Of a stretch of 64,000 nt of DNA, positions 37,661 to 49,258 are shown piece after piece (within the stretch, counting starts at the first letter, position 1; each line of letters opens with the position of its first letter). The DNA comes from Ptiloglossa arizonensis. Taxonomy: Eukaryota > Arthropoda > Insecta > Hymenoptera > Colletidae. Position numbers and translations under genes: made by a program. The stretch spans positions 244,354-308,353 of the forward strand of contig NW_027478980.1 in NCBI RefSeq assembly GCF_051014685.1. The letters are read 5' to 3'. The notes beneath the pieces were generated by a model. The model was not told the origin of the DNA and did not search any database. It was given only the letters and a program-made list of their open reading frames with translations.

Positions 37661-39129
37661 TCCGTTCGCGAGATATGGGAGTTTGAAGACAAGAAATGGT
37701 TGAGAAGGCAAAAAATTTTTCGCAATTCTGCTGCTTCAAACGCTTAACCAGAATGGCCTAGGGAGAAAATACACATACCGTTGTAATCGGGCGAGTTTCT
37801 ACTTTCAAATGCAATAGGAATTTTTGGTGTAGGTCAATCCGTTCGCGAGATATGAGAGTTTGAAGCTAAGATATGGTAGAGAAGACAACAAATTTTTCGC
37901 AAATCTGCTGCTCCAAACGCTTAACCAGAATGGCCTAGGGAAAAAATACGCGTACCGTTGTAATCGGGCGAGTTTCTACTTTCAAATGCAATAGGAATTT
38001 TTGGGTTAGGTCAATCGGTTCGCGAGATATGGGAGTTTCAAGCTAAGAAATGTTTGAGAAGACAACAAATTTTTCGAAATTCTGCTGCTCCAATCGCTTA
38101 ACCAGAATGGCCTAGGGAAAAAATACCCATACCGTTGTAATCGGGCGAGCTTCTACTTTCAGATGCAACAGGAATTTTTGGGTTAGGTCAATCCGTTCGC
38201 GAGATATGAGGGTTTGAAGCCAAGAAATGGTTGAGAAGACAACAAATTCTTCGCAATTCTGCTGCTCAAAACGCTTAACCAGAATGGCCTAGGGAAAAAA
38301 TACACATACCGTTATAATCAGGCGAGTTTCTACTTTCAGACGCAACAGGAATTTTTGGGTTAGGTCAATCCGTTCGCGAGATATGGGAGTTTGAATCCAA
38401 GAAATGGTTGAGAAGACAACAAATTTTTCGCACTTCTGCTGCTCCAAACGCTTAACCAGGATGGCCTAGGGAAAAAATACACATACCGTTGTAATCGGGC
38501 GAGTTTCTACTTTCAGATGCACAAGGAATTTTTGGGTTCGGTCAATCCGTTCGCGAGATATGAGAGTTTGAAGCTAAGATATGGTTGAGAAGACAACAAA
38601 TATTTCGCAAATCTGCTGCTCCAAACGCTTAACCAGAATGGCCTACGGAAAAAATACGCATACCGTTGCAATCGGGCGAGTTTCTACTTTCAGATGCAAT
38701 AAGAATTTTTGGGTTAGGTCAATCCGTTCGCGAGATATGGGAGTTTGAAGCCAAGAAATGGTTGAGAAGGCAAAAAATTTTTCGCAATTCTGCTGCTTCA
38801 AACAATTAACCAGAATGGCCCAGGGAAAAAATACACATACCGTTGTAATCGGGCGAGTTTCTACTTTTAGATGCAATAAGAATTTTTGGGTTGGGTCAAT
38901 CCGTTCGCGAGATATGGGAGTTTGAAGACAAGAAATGGTTGAGAAGGCAAAAAATTTTTCGCAATTCTGCTGCTCCAAACGCTTAACCAGAATGGCCTAG
39001 GGAAAAAATACACATACCGTTGTAATCGGGCGAGTTTCTACTTTCAGATGCAATAAGAATTTTTGGGTTAGGTCAATCCGTTCGCGAGATATGGGAGTTT
39101 GAAGCCAAGAAATGGTTGAGAAGGCAAAA
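37661..39129 (+). repeat. Partial 10-monomer relative and mixed copies
   Basis: From 37740 to about 38640 this is a copy of 31370-32270, with GTGTAGGTC, GATATGGTAGAG and the later marker series. From 38640 to 39129 are ordinary alternating CCTAGG and CCCAGG monomers, including a private AACAATTAACC near 38802. Confidence 0.78.
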
Positions 39130-40680
39130 AATTTTTCGCACTTCTGCTGCTCCAATCGCTTAACCCGAATGGCCCAGAGGAAAAATACACGTACCGTTGT
39201 AATCGGGCGAGTTTCTACTTTCAGATGCAACAGGAATTTTTGGGTTAGGTCAATCCGTTCGGGAGAAATGGAAGTTTGAAGCCAAGAAATGGTAGAAGAG
39301 GCAAAAAATTTTTCACAATTCTGCTGCTCCAAACGCTTAACCAGAATGGCCTAGGGAAAAAATACACATACCGTTGTGATCGGGCGAATTTCTACTTTCG
39401 GATGCAATAGGAATTTTTGGGTTGGGCCAATCCGTTCGCGAGATATGGGAATTTGAAGACAAGAAATGGTTGAGAAGGCAAAAAATTTTGAGCAATTCTG
39501 CTGCTCCAAACGCTTAACCAGAATGGCCTAGGGAAAAAATACACATACCGTTGTAATCGGGCGAGTTTCTACTTTCAGATGCAATAGGAATTTTTGGGTT
39601 AGGTCAATCCGTTCGCGAGGTATGGGAGTTTGAAGCCAAGAAATGGATGAGAAGGCAAAAAATTTTTCACAATTCTGCTGCTCCAAACGCTTAACCAGAA
39701 TGACCTAGGGAAAAAATACACATACCGTTGTAATCGGGCGAGTTTCTACTTTCAGATGCAATAAGAATTTTTGGGTTAGGCCAATCCGTTCGCGAGATAT
39801 GGGAGTTTGAAGCCAAGAAATGGTTGAGAAGACAACAAATTTTTCGCACTTCTGCTGCTCCAAACGCTTCACCAGAAAGGCCTGGGGAAAAAATACACAT
39901 ACTGTTGTAATCGGGCGATTTTCTACTTTCACATGCAATAAGAATTTTTGGGTTAGGTCAATCCGTTCGCGAGATATAGGAGTTTGAAGCCAAAAAATGG
40001 TTGAGAAGGCAAAAAATTTTTCGCAATTCTGCTGCTTCAAACGCTTAACCAGAATGGCCCAGGGAAAAAATACACATACCGTTGTGATCGGGCGAGTTTC
40101 TACTTTCAGATGCAATAAGAATTTTTTGGTTAGGTCAATCCGTTCGCGAGATATGGGAGTTTGAAGCCAAGAAATGGTTGAGAAGGCAAAAAATTTTTCG
40201 CAATTCTGCTGCTTCAAACGCTTAACCAGAATGGCCCAGGGAAAAAATACACATACCGTTGTAATCGGGCGAGTTTCTACTTTTAGATGCAATAAGAATT
40301 TTTGGGTTGGGTCAATCCGTTCGCGAGATATGGGAGTTGAAGACAAGAAATGGTTGAGAAGGCAAAAAATTTTTCGCAATTCTGCTGCTCCAAACGCTTA
40401 ACCAGAATGGCCTAGGGAAAAAATACACATACCGTTGTAATCGGGCGAGTTTCTACTTTCAGATGCAATAAGAATTTTTGGGTTAGGTCAATCCGTTCGC
40501 GAGATATGAGAGTTTGAAGCTAAGATATGGTTGAGAAGACAACAAATTTTTCGCAAATCTGCTGCTCCAAACGCTTAACCAGAATGGCCTAGGGAAAAAA
40601 TACGCGTACCGTTGTAATCGGGCGAGTTTCTACTTTCAGTTACAATAGGAATTTTTGGGTTAGGTCAATCCGTTCGCGAG
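39130..40680 (+). repeat. Flanking segment A, left copy
   Basis: This segment matches 44085-45635 at offset 4955 (28 monomers less 1 bp). Markers are GGGCGAATTTC (39382), AAAATTTTGAGCAATTC near 39481, AGAAAGGCCTGGGG near 39876 and GATATAGGAG near 39974. It contains the longest open frame of the window, which I regard as a repeat artefact. Confidence 0.9.
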
Positions 40681-40740
40681 ATATGGGAGTTTGAAGCCAA
40701 GAAATGGTTGAGAAGACAACAAATTTTTCGCACTTCTGCT

Positions 40741-42510
40741 GCTCCAAACGCTTAACCAGAATGGGCTAGGGAAAAAATACACACACCGTTGTAATCGGGC
40801 GAGTTTCTACTTTCAGATGCAATAGGAATTTTTTGGTTGGGTCAATCCGTTCGCGAGATATGGGAGTTTGAAGACAAGAAATGGTTGAGAAGGCAACAAA
40901 TTTTTCTCACTTCTGCTGCTCCAAACGCTTAACCAGAATGGGCTAGGGAAAAAATACACATACCGTTATAATCGGGCGAGTTTCTACTTTCAGACGCAAC
41001 AGGAATTTTTGGGTTAGGTCAATCCGTTCGCGAGATATGGGAGTTTGAAGAGAAGAAATTGTTGAGAAGACAACAAATTATTCGCAATTCTGCTGCTCCA
41101 AACGCTTAACCAGAATGGCCTAGGGAAAAAATACGCATACCGTTGTTATCGGGCAAGTTTCTACCTTCAGATGCAACAGGAATTTTGGGGTTAGGTCAAT
41201 CCGTTCGCGAGATATGGGAGTTTGAAGCTAAGAAATGGTTGAGAAGGCAAAAAATTTTTCGCAATTCTGCTGCTTCAAACGCTTAACCAGAATGGCCTAG
41301 GGAGAAAATACACATACCGTTGTAATCGGGCGAGTTTCTACTTTCAAATGCAATAGGAATTTTTGGGGTAGGTCAATCCGTTCGCGAGATATGAGAGTTT
41401 GAAGCTAAGATATGGTTGAGAAGACAACAAATTTTTCGCAAATCTGCTGCTCCAAACGCTTAACCAGAATGGCCTAGGGAAAAAATACGCGTACCGTTGT
41501 AATCGGGCGAGTTTCTACTTTCAAATGCAATAGGAATTTTTGGGTTAGGTCAATCGGTTCGCGAGATATGGGAGTTTCAAGCTAAGAAATGTTTGAGAAG
41601 ACAACAAATTTTTCGAAATTCTGCTGCTCCAATCGCTTAACCAGAATGGCCTAGGGAAAAAATACCCATACCGTTGTAATCGGGCGAGCTTCTACTTTCA
41701 GATGCAACAGGAATTTTTGGGTTAGGTCAATCCGTTCGCGAGATATGAGGGTTTGAAGCCAAGAAATGGTTGAGAAGACAACAAATTCTTCGCAATTCTG
41801 CTGCTCAAAACGCTTAACCAGAATGGCCTAGGGAAAAAATACACATACCGTTATAATCAGGCGAGTTTCTACTTTCAGACGCAACAGGAATTTTTGGGTT
41901 AGGTCAATCCGTTCGCGAGATATGGGAGTTTGAATCCAAGAAATGGTTGAGAAGACAACAAATTTTTCGCACTTCTGCTGCTCCAAACGCTTAACCAGGA
42001 TGGCCTAGGGAAAAAATACACATACCGTTGTAATCGGGCGAGTTTCTACTTTCAGATGCACAAGGAATTTTTGGGTTCGGTCAATCCGTTCGCGAGATAT
42101 GAGAGTTTGAAGCTAAGATATGGTTGAGAAGACAACAAATATTTCGCAAATCTGCTGCTCCAAACGCTTAACCAGAATGGCCTAGGGAAAAAATACGCAT
42201 ACCGTTGTTATCGGGCAAGTTTCTACCTTCAGATGCAACAGGAATTTTGGGGTTAGGTCAATCCGTTCGCGAGATATGGGAGTTTGAAGCTAAGAAATGG
42301 TTGAGAAGGCAAAAAATTTTTCGCACTTCTGCTGCTCCAATCGCTTAACCCGAATGGCCCAGAGGAAAAATACACGTACCGTTGTAATCGGGCGAGTTTC
42401 TACTTTCAGATGCAACAGGAATTTTTGGGTTAGGTCAATCCGTTCGCGAGATATGGAAGTTTGAAGCCAAGAAATGGTAGAAGAGGCAAAAAATTTTTCA
42501 CAATTCTGCT
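40741..42510 (+). repeat. 1770-bp 10-monomer unit, copy 1
   Basis: The unit is exactly ten monomers. It starts at the monomer with GGGCTAGGGAAAAAATACAC and contains CGTTATAATCGGG, GTTGTTATCGGGCAAG (twice), TTTTTGGGGTAGG (41360), TTTCAAGC, ACCCATACCG, ATAATCAGGCG and GCACAAGG. It ends with a TGGTAGAAGAGG monomer. Confidence 0.93.
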
Positions 42511-44280
42511 GCTCCAAACGCTTAACCAGAATGGGCTAGGGAAAAAATACACACACCGTTGTAATCGGGCGAGTTTCTACTTTCAGATGCAATAGGAATT
42601 TTTGGGTTGGGTCAATCCGTTCGCGAGATATGGGAGTTTGAAGACAAGAAATGGTTGAGAAGGCAACAAATTTTTCTCACTTCTGCTGCTCCAAACGCTT
42701 AACCAGAATGGGCTAGGGAAAAAATACACATACCGTTATAATCGGGCGAGTTTCTACTTTCAGACGCAACAGGAATTTTTGGGTTAGGTCAATCCGTTCG
42801 CGAGATATGGGAGTTTGAAGAGAAGAAATTGTTGAGAAGACAACAAATTATTCGCAATTCTGCTGCTCCAAACGCTTAACCAGAATGGCCTAGGGAAAAA
42901 ATACGCATACCGTTGTTATCGGGCAAGTTTCTACCTTCAGATGCAACAGGAATTTTGGGGTTAGGTCAATCCGTTCGCGAGATATGGGAGTTTGAAGCTA
43001 AGAAATGGTTGAGAAGGCAAAAAATTTTTCGCAATTCTGCTGCTTCAAACGCTTAACCAGAATGGCCTAGGGAGAAAATACACATACCGTTGTAATCGGG
43101 CGAGTTTCTACTTTCAAATGCAATAGGAATTTTTGGGGTAGGTCAATCCGTTCGCGAGATATGAGAGTTTGAAGCTAAGATATGGTTGAGAAGACAACAA
43201 ATTTTTCGCAAATCTGCTGCTCCAAACGCTTAACCAGAATGGCCTAGGGAAAAAATACGCGTACCGTTGTAATCGGGCGAGTTTCTACTTTCAAATGCAA
43301 TAGGAATTTTTGGGTTAGGTCAATCGGTTCGCGAGATATGGGAGTTTCAAGCTAAGAAATGTTTGAGAAGACAACAAATTTTTCGAAATTCTGCTGCTCC
43401 AATCGCTTAACCAGAATGGCCTAGGGAAAAAATACCCATACCGTTGTAATCGGGCGAGCTTCTACTTTCAGATGCAACAGGAATTTTTGGGTTAGGTCAA
43501 TCCGTTCGCGAGATATGAGGGTTTGAAGCCAAGAAATGGTTGAGAAGACAACAAATTCTTCGCAATTCTGCTGCTCAAAACGCTTAACCAGAATGGCCTA
43601 GGGAAAAAATACACATACCGTTATAATCAGGCGAGTTTCTACTTTCAGACGCAACAGGAATTTTTGGGTTAGGTCAATCCGTTCGCGAGATATGGGAGTT
43701 TGAATCCAAGAAATGGTTGAGAAGACAACAAATTTTTCGCACTTCTGCTGCTCCAAACGCTTAACCAGGATGGCCTAGGGAAAAAATACACATACCGTTG
43801 TAATCGGGCGAGTTTCTACTTTCAGATGCACAAGGAATTTTTGGGTTCGGTCAATCCGTTCGCGAGATATGAGAGTTTGAAGCTAAGATATGGTTGAGAA
43901 GACAACAAATATTTCGCAAATCTGCTGCTCCAAACGCTTAACCAGAATGGCCTAGGGAAAAAATACGCATACCGTTGTTATCGGGCAAGTTTCTACCTTC
44001 AGATGCAACAGGAATTTTGGGGTTAGGTCAATCCGTTCGCGAGATATGGGAGTTTGAAGCTAAGAAATGGTTGAGAAGGCAAAAAATTTTTCGCACTTCT
44101 GCTGCTCCAATCGCTTAACCCGAATGGCCCAGAGGAAAAATACACGTACCGTTGTAATCGGGCGAGTTTCTACTTTCAGATGCAACAGGAATTTTTGGGT
44201 TAGGTCAATCCGTTCGCGAGATATGGAAGTTTGAAGCCAAGAAATGGTAGAAGAGGCAAAAAATTTTTCACAATTCTGCT
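42511..44280 (+). repeat. 1770-bp 10-monomer unit, copy 2
   Basis: This is a tandem copy of 40741-42510 with every listed marker at +1770 (for example TTTTTGGGGTAGG at 43130). Identity stops at 44300, where CCTAGGG replaces the GGGCTAGGG start of a third unit and segment A resumes. Confidence 0.93.
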
Positions 44281-45635
44281 GCTCCAAACGCTTAACCAGA
44301 ATGGCCTAGGGAAAAAATACACATACCGTTGTGATCGGGCGAATTTCTACTTTCAGATGCAATAGGAATTTTTGGGTTGGGCCAATCCGTTCGCGAGATA
44401 TGGGAATTTGAAGACAAGAAATGGTTGAGAAGGCAAAAAATTTTGAGCAATTCTGCTGCTCCAAACGCTTAACCAGAATGGCCTAGGGAAAAAATACACA
44501 TACCGTTGTAATCGGGCGAGTTTCTACTTTCAGATGCAATAGGAATTTTTGGGTTAGGTCAATCCGTTCGCGAGGTATGGGAGTTTGAAGCCAAGAAATG
44601 GATGAGAAGGCAAAAAATTTTTCACAATTCTGCTGCTCCAAACGCTTAACCAGAATGACCTAGGGAAAAAATACACATACCGTTGTAATCGGGCGAGTTT
44701 CTACTTTCAGATGCAATAAGAATTTTTGGGTTAGGCCAATCCGTTCGCGAGATATGGGAGTTTGAAGCCAAGAAATGGTTGAGAAGACAACAAATTTTTC
44801 GCACTTCTGCTGCTCCAAACGCTTCACCAGAAAGGCCTGGGGAAAAAATACACATACCGTTGTAATCGGGCGATTTTCTACTTTCACATGCAATAAGAAT
44901 TTTTGGGTTAGGTCAATCCGTTCGCGAGATATAGGAGTTTGAAGCCAAGAAATGGTTGAGAAGGCAAAAAATTTTTCGCAATTCTGCTGCTTCAAACGCT
45001 TAACCAGAATGGCCCAGGGAAAAAATACACATACCGTTGTGATCGGGCGAGTTTCTACTTTCAGATGCAATAAGAATTTTTTGGTTAGGTCAATCCGTTC
45101 GCGAGATATGGGAGTTTGAAGCCAAGAAATGGTTGAGAAGGCAAAAAATTTTTCGCAATTCTGCTGCTTCAAACGCTTAACCAGAATGGCCCAGGGAAAA
45201 AATACACATACCGTTGTAATCGGGCGAGTTTCTACTTTTAGATGCAATAAGAATTTTTGGGTTGGGTCAATCCGTTCGCGAGATATGGGAGTTGAAGACA
45301 AGAAATGGTTGAGAAGGCAAAAAATTTTTCGCAATTCTGCTGCTCCAAACGCTTAACCAGAATGGCCTAGGGAAAAAATACACATACCGTTGTAATCGGG
45401 CGAGTTTCTACTTTCAGATGCAATAAGAATTTTTGGGTTAGGTCAATCCGTTCGCGAGATATGAGAGTTTGAAGCTAAGATATGGTTGAGAAGACAACAA
45501 ATTTTTCGCAAATCTGCTGCTCCAAACGCTTAACCAGAATGGCCTAGGGAAAAAATACGCGTACCGTTGTAATCGGGCGAGTTTCTACTTTCAGTTACAA
45601 TAGGAATTTTTGGGTTAGGTCAATCCGTTCGCGCG
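44085..45635 (+). repeat. Flanking segment A, right copy
   Basis: This is the second copy of 39130-40680. It differs by a few substitutions, such as ACCGTTG near 44857 where the left copy has ACTGTTG, and GATATGGAAG near 44219 where the left copy has GAAATGGAAG. After 45635 the sequence departs (CGCGCGATATGGGAC). Confidence 0.9.
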
Positions 45636-45639
45636 ATAT

Positions 45640-46760
45640 GGGACTTTGAAGCTAAGAAATGGTTGACAAGACAACAAATTTTTCGCACTTCTGCTGCTCC
45701 AATCGTTTAGCCCGAATGGCCTAGAGGAAAAATACACGCACCGTTGTAATCGGGCGAGTTTCTACTTTCAGATGCAACAGGAATTTTTGGGTTAGGTCAA
45801 TCCGTTCGCGAGAAATGGGAGTTTGAAGCCAAGAAATGGTAGAAGAGGCAAAAAATTTTTCACAATTCTGCTGCTCCAAACGCTTAACCAGAATGGCCTA
45901 GGGAAAAAATACACATACCGTTGTGATCGGGCGAGTTTCTACTTTCAGATGCAATAGGAATTTTTGGGTTGGGCCAATCCGTTCGCGAGATATGGGAGTT
46001 TGAAGACAAGAAATGGTTGAGAAGGCAAAAAATTTTTCGCAATTCTGCTGCTCCAAACGCTTAACCAGAATGGCCTAGGGAAAAAATACACATACCGTTG
46101 TAATCGGGCGAGTTTCTACTTTCAGATGCAATAGGAATTTTTGGGTTAGGTCAATCCGTTCGCGAGGTATGGGAGTTTGAAGCCAAGAAATGGATGAGAA
46201 GGCAAAAAATTTTTCACAATTCTGCTGCTCCAAACGCTTAACCATAATGACCTAGGGAAAAAATACACATGCCATTGTAATCGGGCGAGTTTCTACTTTC
46301 AGATGCAATAAGAATTTTTGGGTTAGGTCAATCCGTTCGCGAGATATGGGAGTTTGAAGCCAAGAAATGGTTGAGAAGACAACAAATTTTTCGCACTTCT
46401 GCTGCTCCAAACGCTTCACCAGAATGGCCTAGGGAAAAAATACACATACCGTTGTAATCGGGCGAGTTTCTACTTTCACATGCAATAAGAATTTATGGGT
46501 TAGGTCAATCCGTTCGCGAGATATGGGAGTTTGAAGCCAAGAAATGGTTGAGAAGGCAAAAAATTTTTCGCAATTCTGCTGCTTCAAACGCTTAACCAGA
46601 ATGGCCCAGGGAAAAAATACACATACCGTTCTGATCGGGCGAGTTTCTACTTTCAGATGCAATAGGAATTTTTGGGTTGGGTTAATCCGTTCGCGAGATA
46701 TGGGAGTTTGAAGACAAGAAATGGTTGAGAAGGCAAAAAATTTTTCGCAATTCTGCTGCT
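45640..46760 (+). repeat. Segment repeated at 49709 (offset 4069)
   Basis: CCAATCGTTTAGCCCG at 45699 recurs at 49768, and CACGCACCG, ACCATAATGACC and CCATTGTAATC follow in both. The offset is 23 monomers less 2 bp. It precedes the 1238-bp units in the same way that 49709-50830 precedes 51560. Confidence 0.8.
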
Positions 46761-46782
46761 CCAAACGCTTAACCAGAATGGC

Positions 46783-48020
46783 CTAGGGAAAAAATACACA
46801 TAACGTTGTAATCGGGCGAGTTTCTACTTTCAGATGCAATAAGAATTTTTGGAGTAGGTCAATCCGTTCGCGAGATATGGGAGTTTGAAGCCAAGAAATG
46901 GTTGAGAAGGCAAAAAATTTTTCGCAATTCTGCTGCTTCAAACGCTTAACCAGAATGGCCCAGGGAAAAAATACACATACCGTTGGAATCGGGCGATTTT
47001 CTACTTTTAGATGCAATAAGAATTTTTGGGTTGGGTCAATCCGTTCGCGAGATATGGGAGTTGAAGACAAGAAATGGTTGAGAAGGCAAAAAATTTTTCG
47101 CAATTCTGCTGCTCCAAACGCTTAACCAGAATGGCCTAGGGAAAAAATACACATACCGTTGTAATCGGGCGAGTTTCTACTTTCAGATGCAATACTAATT
47201 TTTGGGTTAGGTCAATCCGTTCGCGAGATATGGGAGTTTGAAGCCAAGAAATGGTTGAGGAGGCAAAAAATTTTTCGCAATTCTGCTGCTTCAAACGCTT
47301 AACCAGAATGGCCCAGGGAAAAAATACACATACCGTTGTAATCGGGCGAGTTTCTACTTTCAAAGGCAATAGGAATTTTTGGGTTAGGTCTATCCGTTCG
47401 CGAGATATGAGAGTTTGAAGCTAAGATATGGTTGAGGAGACAACAAATTTTTCGCAAATCTGCTGCTCCAAACGCTTAACCAGAATGGCCTAGGGAAAAA
47501 ATACGCGTACCGTTGTAATCGGGCGAGTTTCTACTTTCAGATGCAATAAGAATTTTTGGGTTGGGTCAATCCGTTCGCGAGATATGGGAGTTTGAAGACA
47601 AGAAATGATTGAGAAGGCAAAAAATTTTGCGCAATTCTGCTGCTCCAAACGCTTAACCAGAATGGCCTAGGGAAAAAATACACATACCGTTGTAATCGGG
47701 CGAGTTTCTACTTTCAGATGCAATAAGAATTTTTGGGTTAGGTCAATCCGTTCGCGAGATATGGGAGTTTGAAGCCAAGAAATGGTTGAGAAGGCAAAAA
47801 ATTTTTCGCAATTCTGCTGCTTCAAACGCTTAACCAGAATGGCCCAGGGAAAAATTACACATACCGTTGTAATCGGGCGAGTTTCTACTTTTAGATGCAA
47901 TAAGAATTTTTGGGTTGGGTCAATCCGTTCGCGAGATATGGGAGTTTGAAGACAAGAAATGGTTGAGAAGGCAAAAAATTTTTCGCAATTCTGCTGCTCC
48001 AAACGCTTAACCAGAATGGC
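46783..48020 (+). repeat. 1238-bp 7-monomer unit, copy 1
   Basis: The unit is seven monomers less the base missing from GGGAGTTGAAGAC near 47058. Markers: TTTTTGGAGTAGG near 46847, CAATACTAATTTTT (47190), GGTCTATCCG near 47387, AAATGATTGAG with AATTTTGCGC near 47605-47628, and GGGAAAAATTACAC near 47850. Confidence 0.9.
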
Positions 48021-49258
48021 CTAGGGGAAAAATACACATACCGTTGTGATCGGGCGAGTTTCTACTTTCAGATGCAATAAGAATTTTTGGGTTAGGCCAA
48101 TCCGTTCGCGAGATATGGGAGTTTGAAGCCAAGAAATGGTTGTGAAGGCAAAAAATTTTTCGCAATTCTGCTGCTTCAAACGCTTAACCAGAATGGCCCA
48201 GGGAAAAAATACACATACCGTTGGAATCGGGCGATTTTCTACTTTTAGATGCAATAAGAATTTTTGGGTTGGGTCAATCCGTTCGCGAGATATGGGAGTT
48301 GAAGACAAGAAATGGTTGAGAAGGCAAAAAATTTTTCGCAATTCTGCTGCTCCAAACGCTTAACCAGAATGGCCTAGGGAAAAAATACACATACCGTTGT
48401 AATCGGGCGAGTTTCTACTTTCAGATGCAATACTAATTTTTGGGTTAGGTCAATCCGTTCGCGAGATATGGGAGTTTGAAGCCAAGAAATGGTTGAGGAG
48501 GCAAAAAATTTTTCGCAATTCTGCTGCTTCAAACGCTTAACCAGAATGGCCCAGGGAAAAAATACACATACCGTTGTAATCGGGCGAGTTTCTACTTTCA
48601 AAGGCAATAGGAATTTTTGGGTTAGGTCTATCCGTTCGCGAGATATGAGAGTTTGAAGCTAAGATATGGTTGAGAAGACAGCAAATTTTTCGCAAATCTG
48701 CTGCTCCAAACGCTTAACCAGAATGGCCTAGGGAAAAAATACGCGTACCGTTGTAATCGGGCGAGTTTCTACTTTCAGATGCAATAAGAATTTTTGGGTT
48801 GGGTCAATCCGTTCGCGAGATATGGGAGTTTGAAGACAAGAAATGATTGAGAAGGCAAAAAATTTTGCGCAATTCTGCTGCTCCAAACGCTTAACCAGAA
48901 TGGCCTAGGGAAAAAATACACATACCGTTGTAATCGGGCGAGTTTCTACTTTCAGATGCAATAAGAATTTTTGGGTTAGGTCAATCCGTTCGCGAGATAT
49001 GGGAGTTTGAAGCCAAGAAATGGTTGAGAAGGCAAAAAATTTTTCGCAATTCTGCTGCTTCAAACGCTTAACCAGAATGGCCCAGGGAAAAATTACACAT
49101 ACCGTTGTAATCGGGCGAGTTTCTACTTTTAGATGCAATAAGAATTTTTGGGTTGGGTCAATCCGTTCGCGAGATATGGGAGTTTGAAGACAAGAAATGG
49201 TTGAGAAGGCAAAAAATTTTTCGCAATTCTGCTGCTCCAAACGCTTAACCAGAATGGC
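48021..49258 (+). repeat. 1238-bp 7-monomer unit, copy 2
   Basis: This is the tandem partner of 46783-48020 (CAATACTAATTTTT at 48428). It differs near its start (GTGATCGGG, TTAGGCCAATCC and TTGTGAAGG in place of GTAATCGGG, GTAGGTC and TTGAGAAGG). That start recurs in a truncated third copy at 49259 to about 49470. Confidence 0.9.

Noticed and set aside
39705..40379. Minus-strand open frame of 224 codons, and many of 60-136 codons with the same 59-residue repeat (for example 44660-45334, 13690-14034, 56338-56673).
   Set aside because: They repeat with the satellite period, start and stop at satellite variants, and carry no independent coding evidence. They are frames left open because 177 is a multiple of three.
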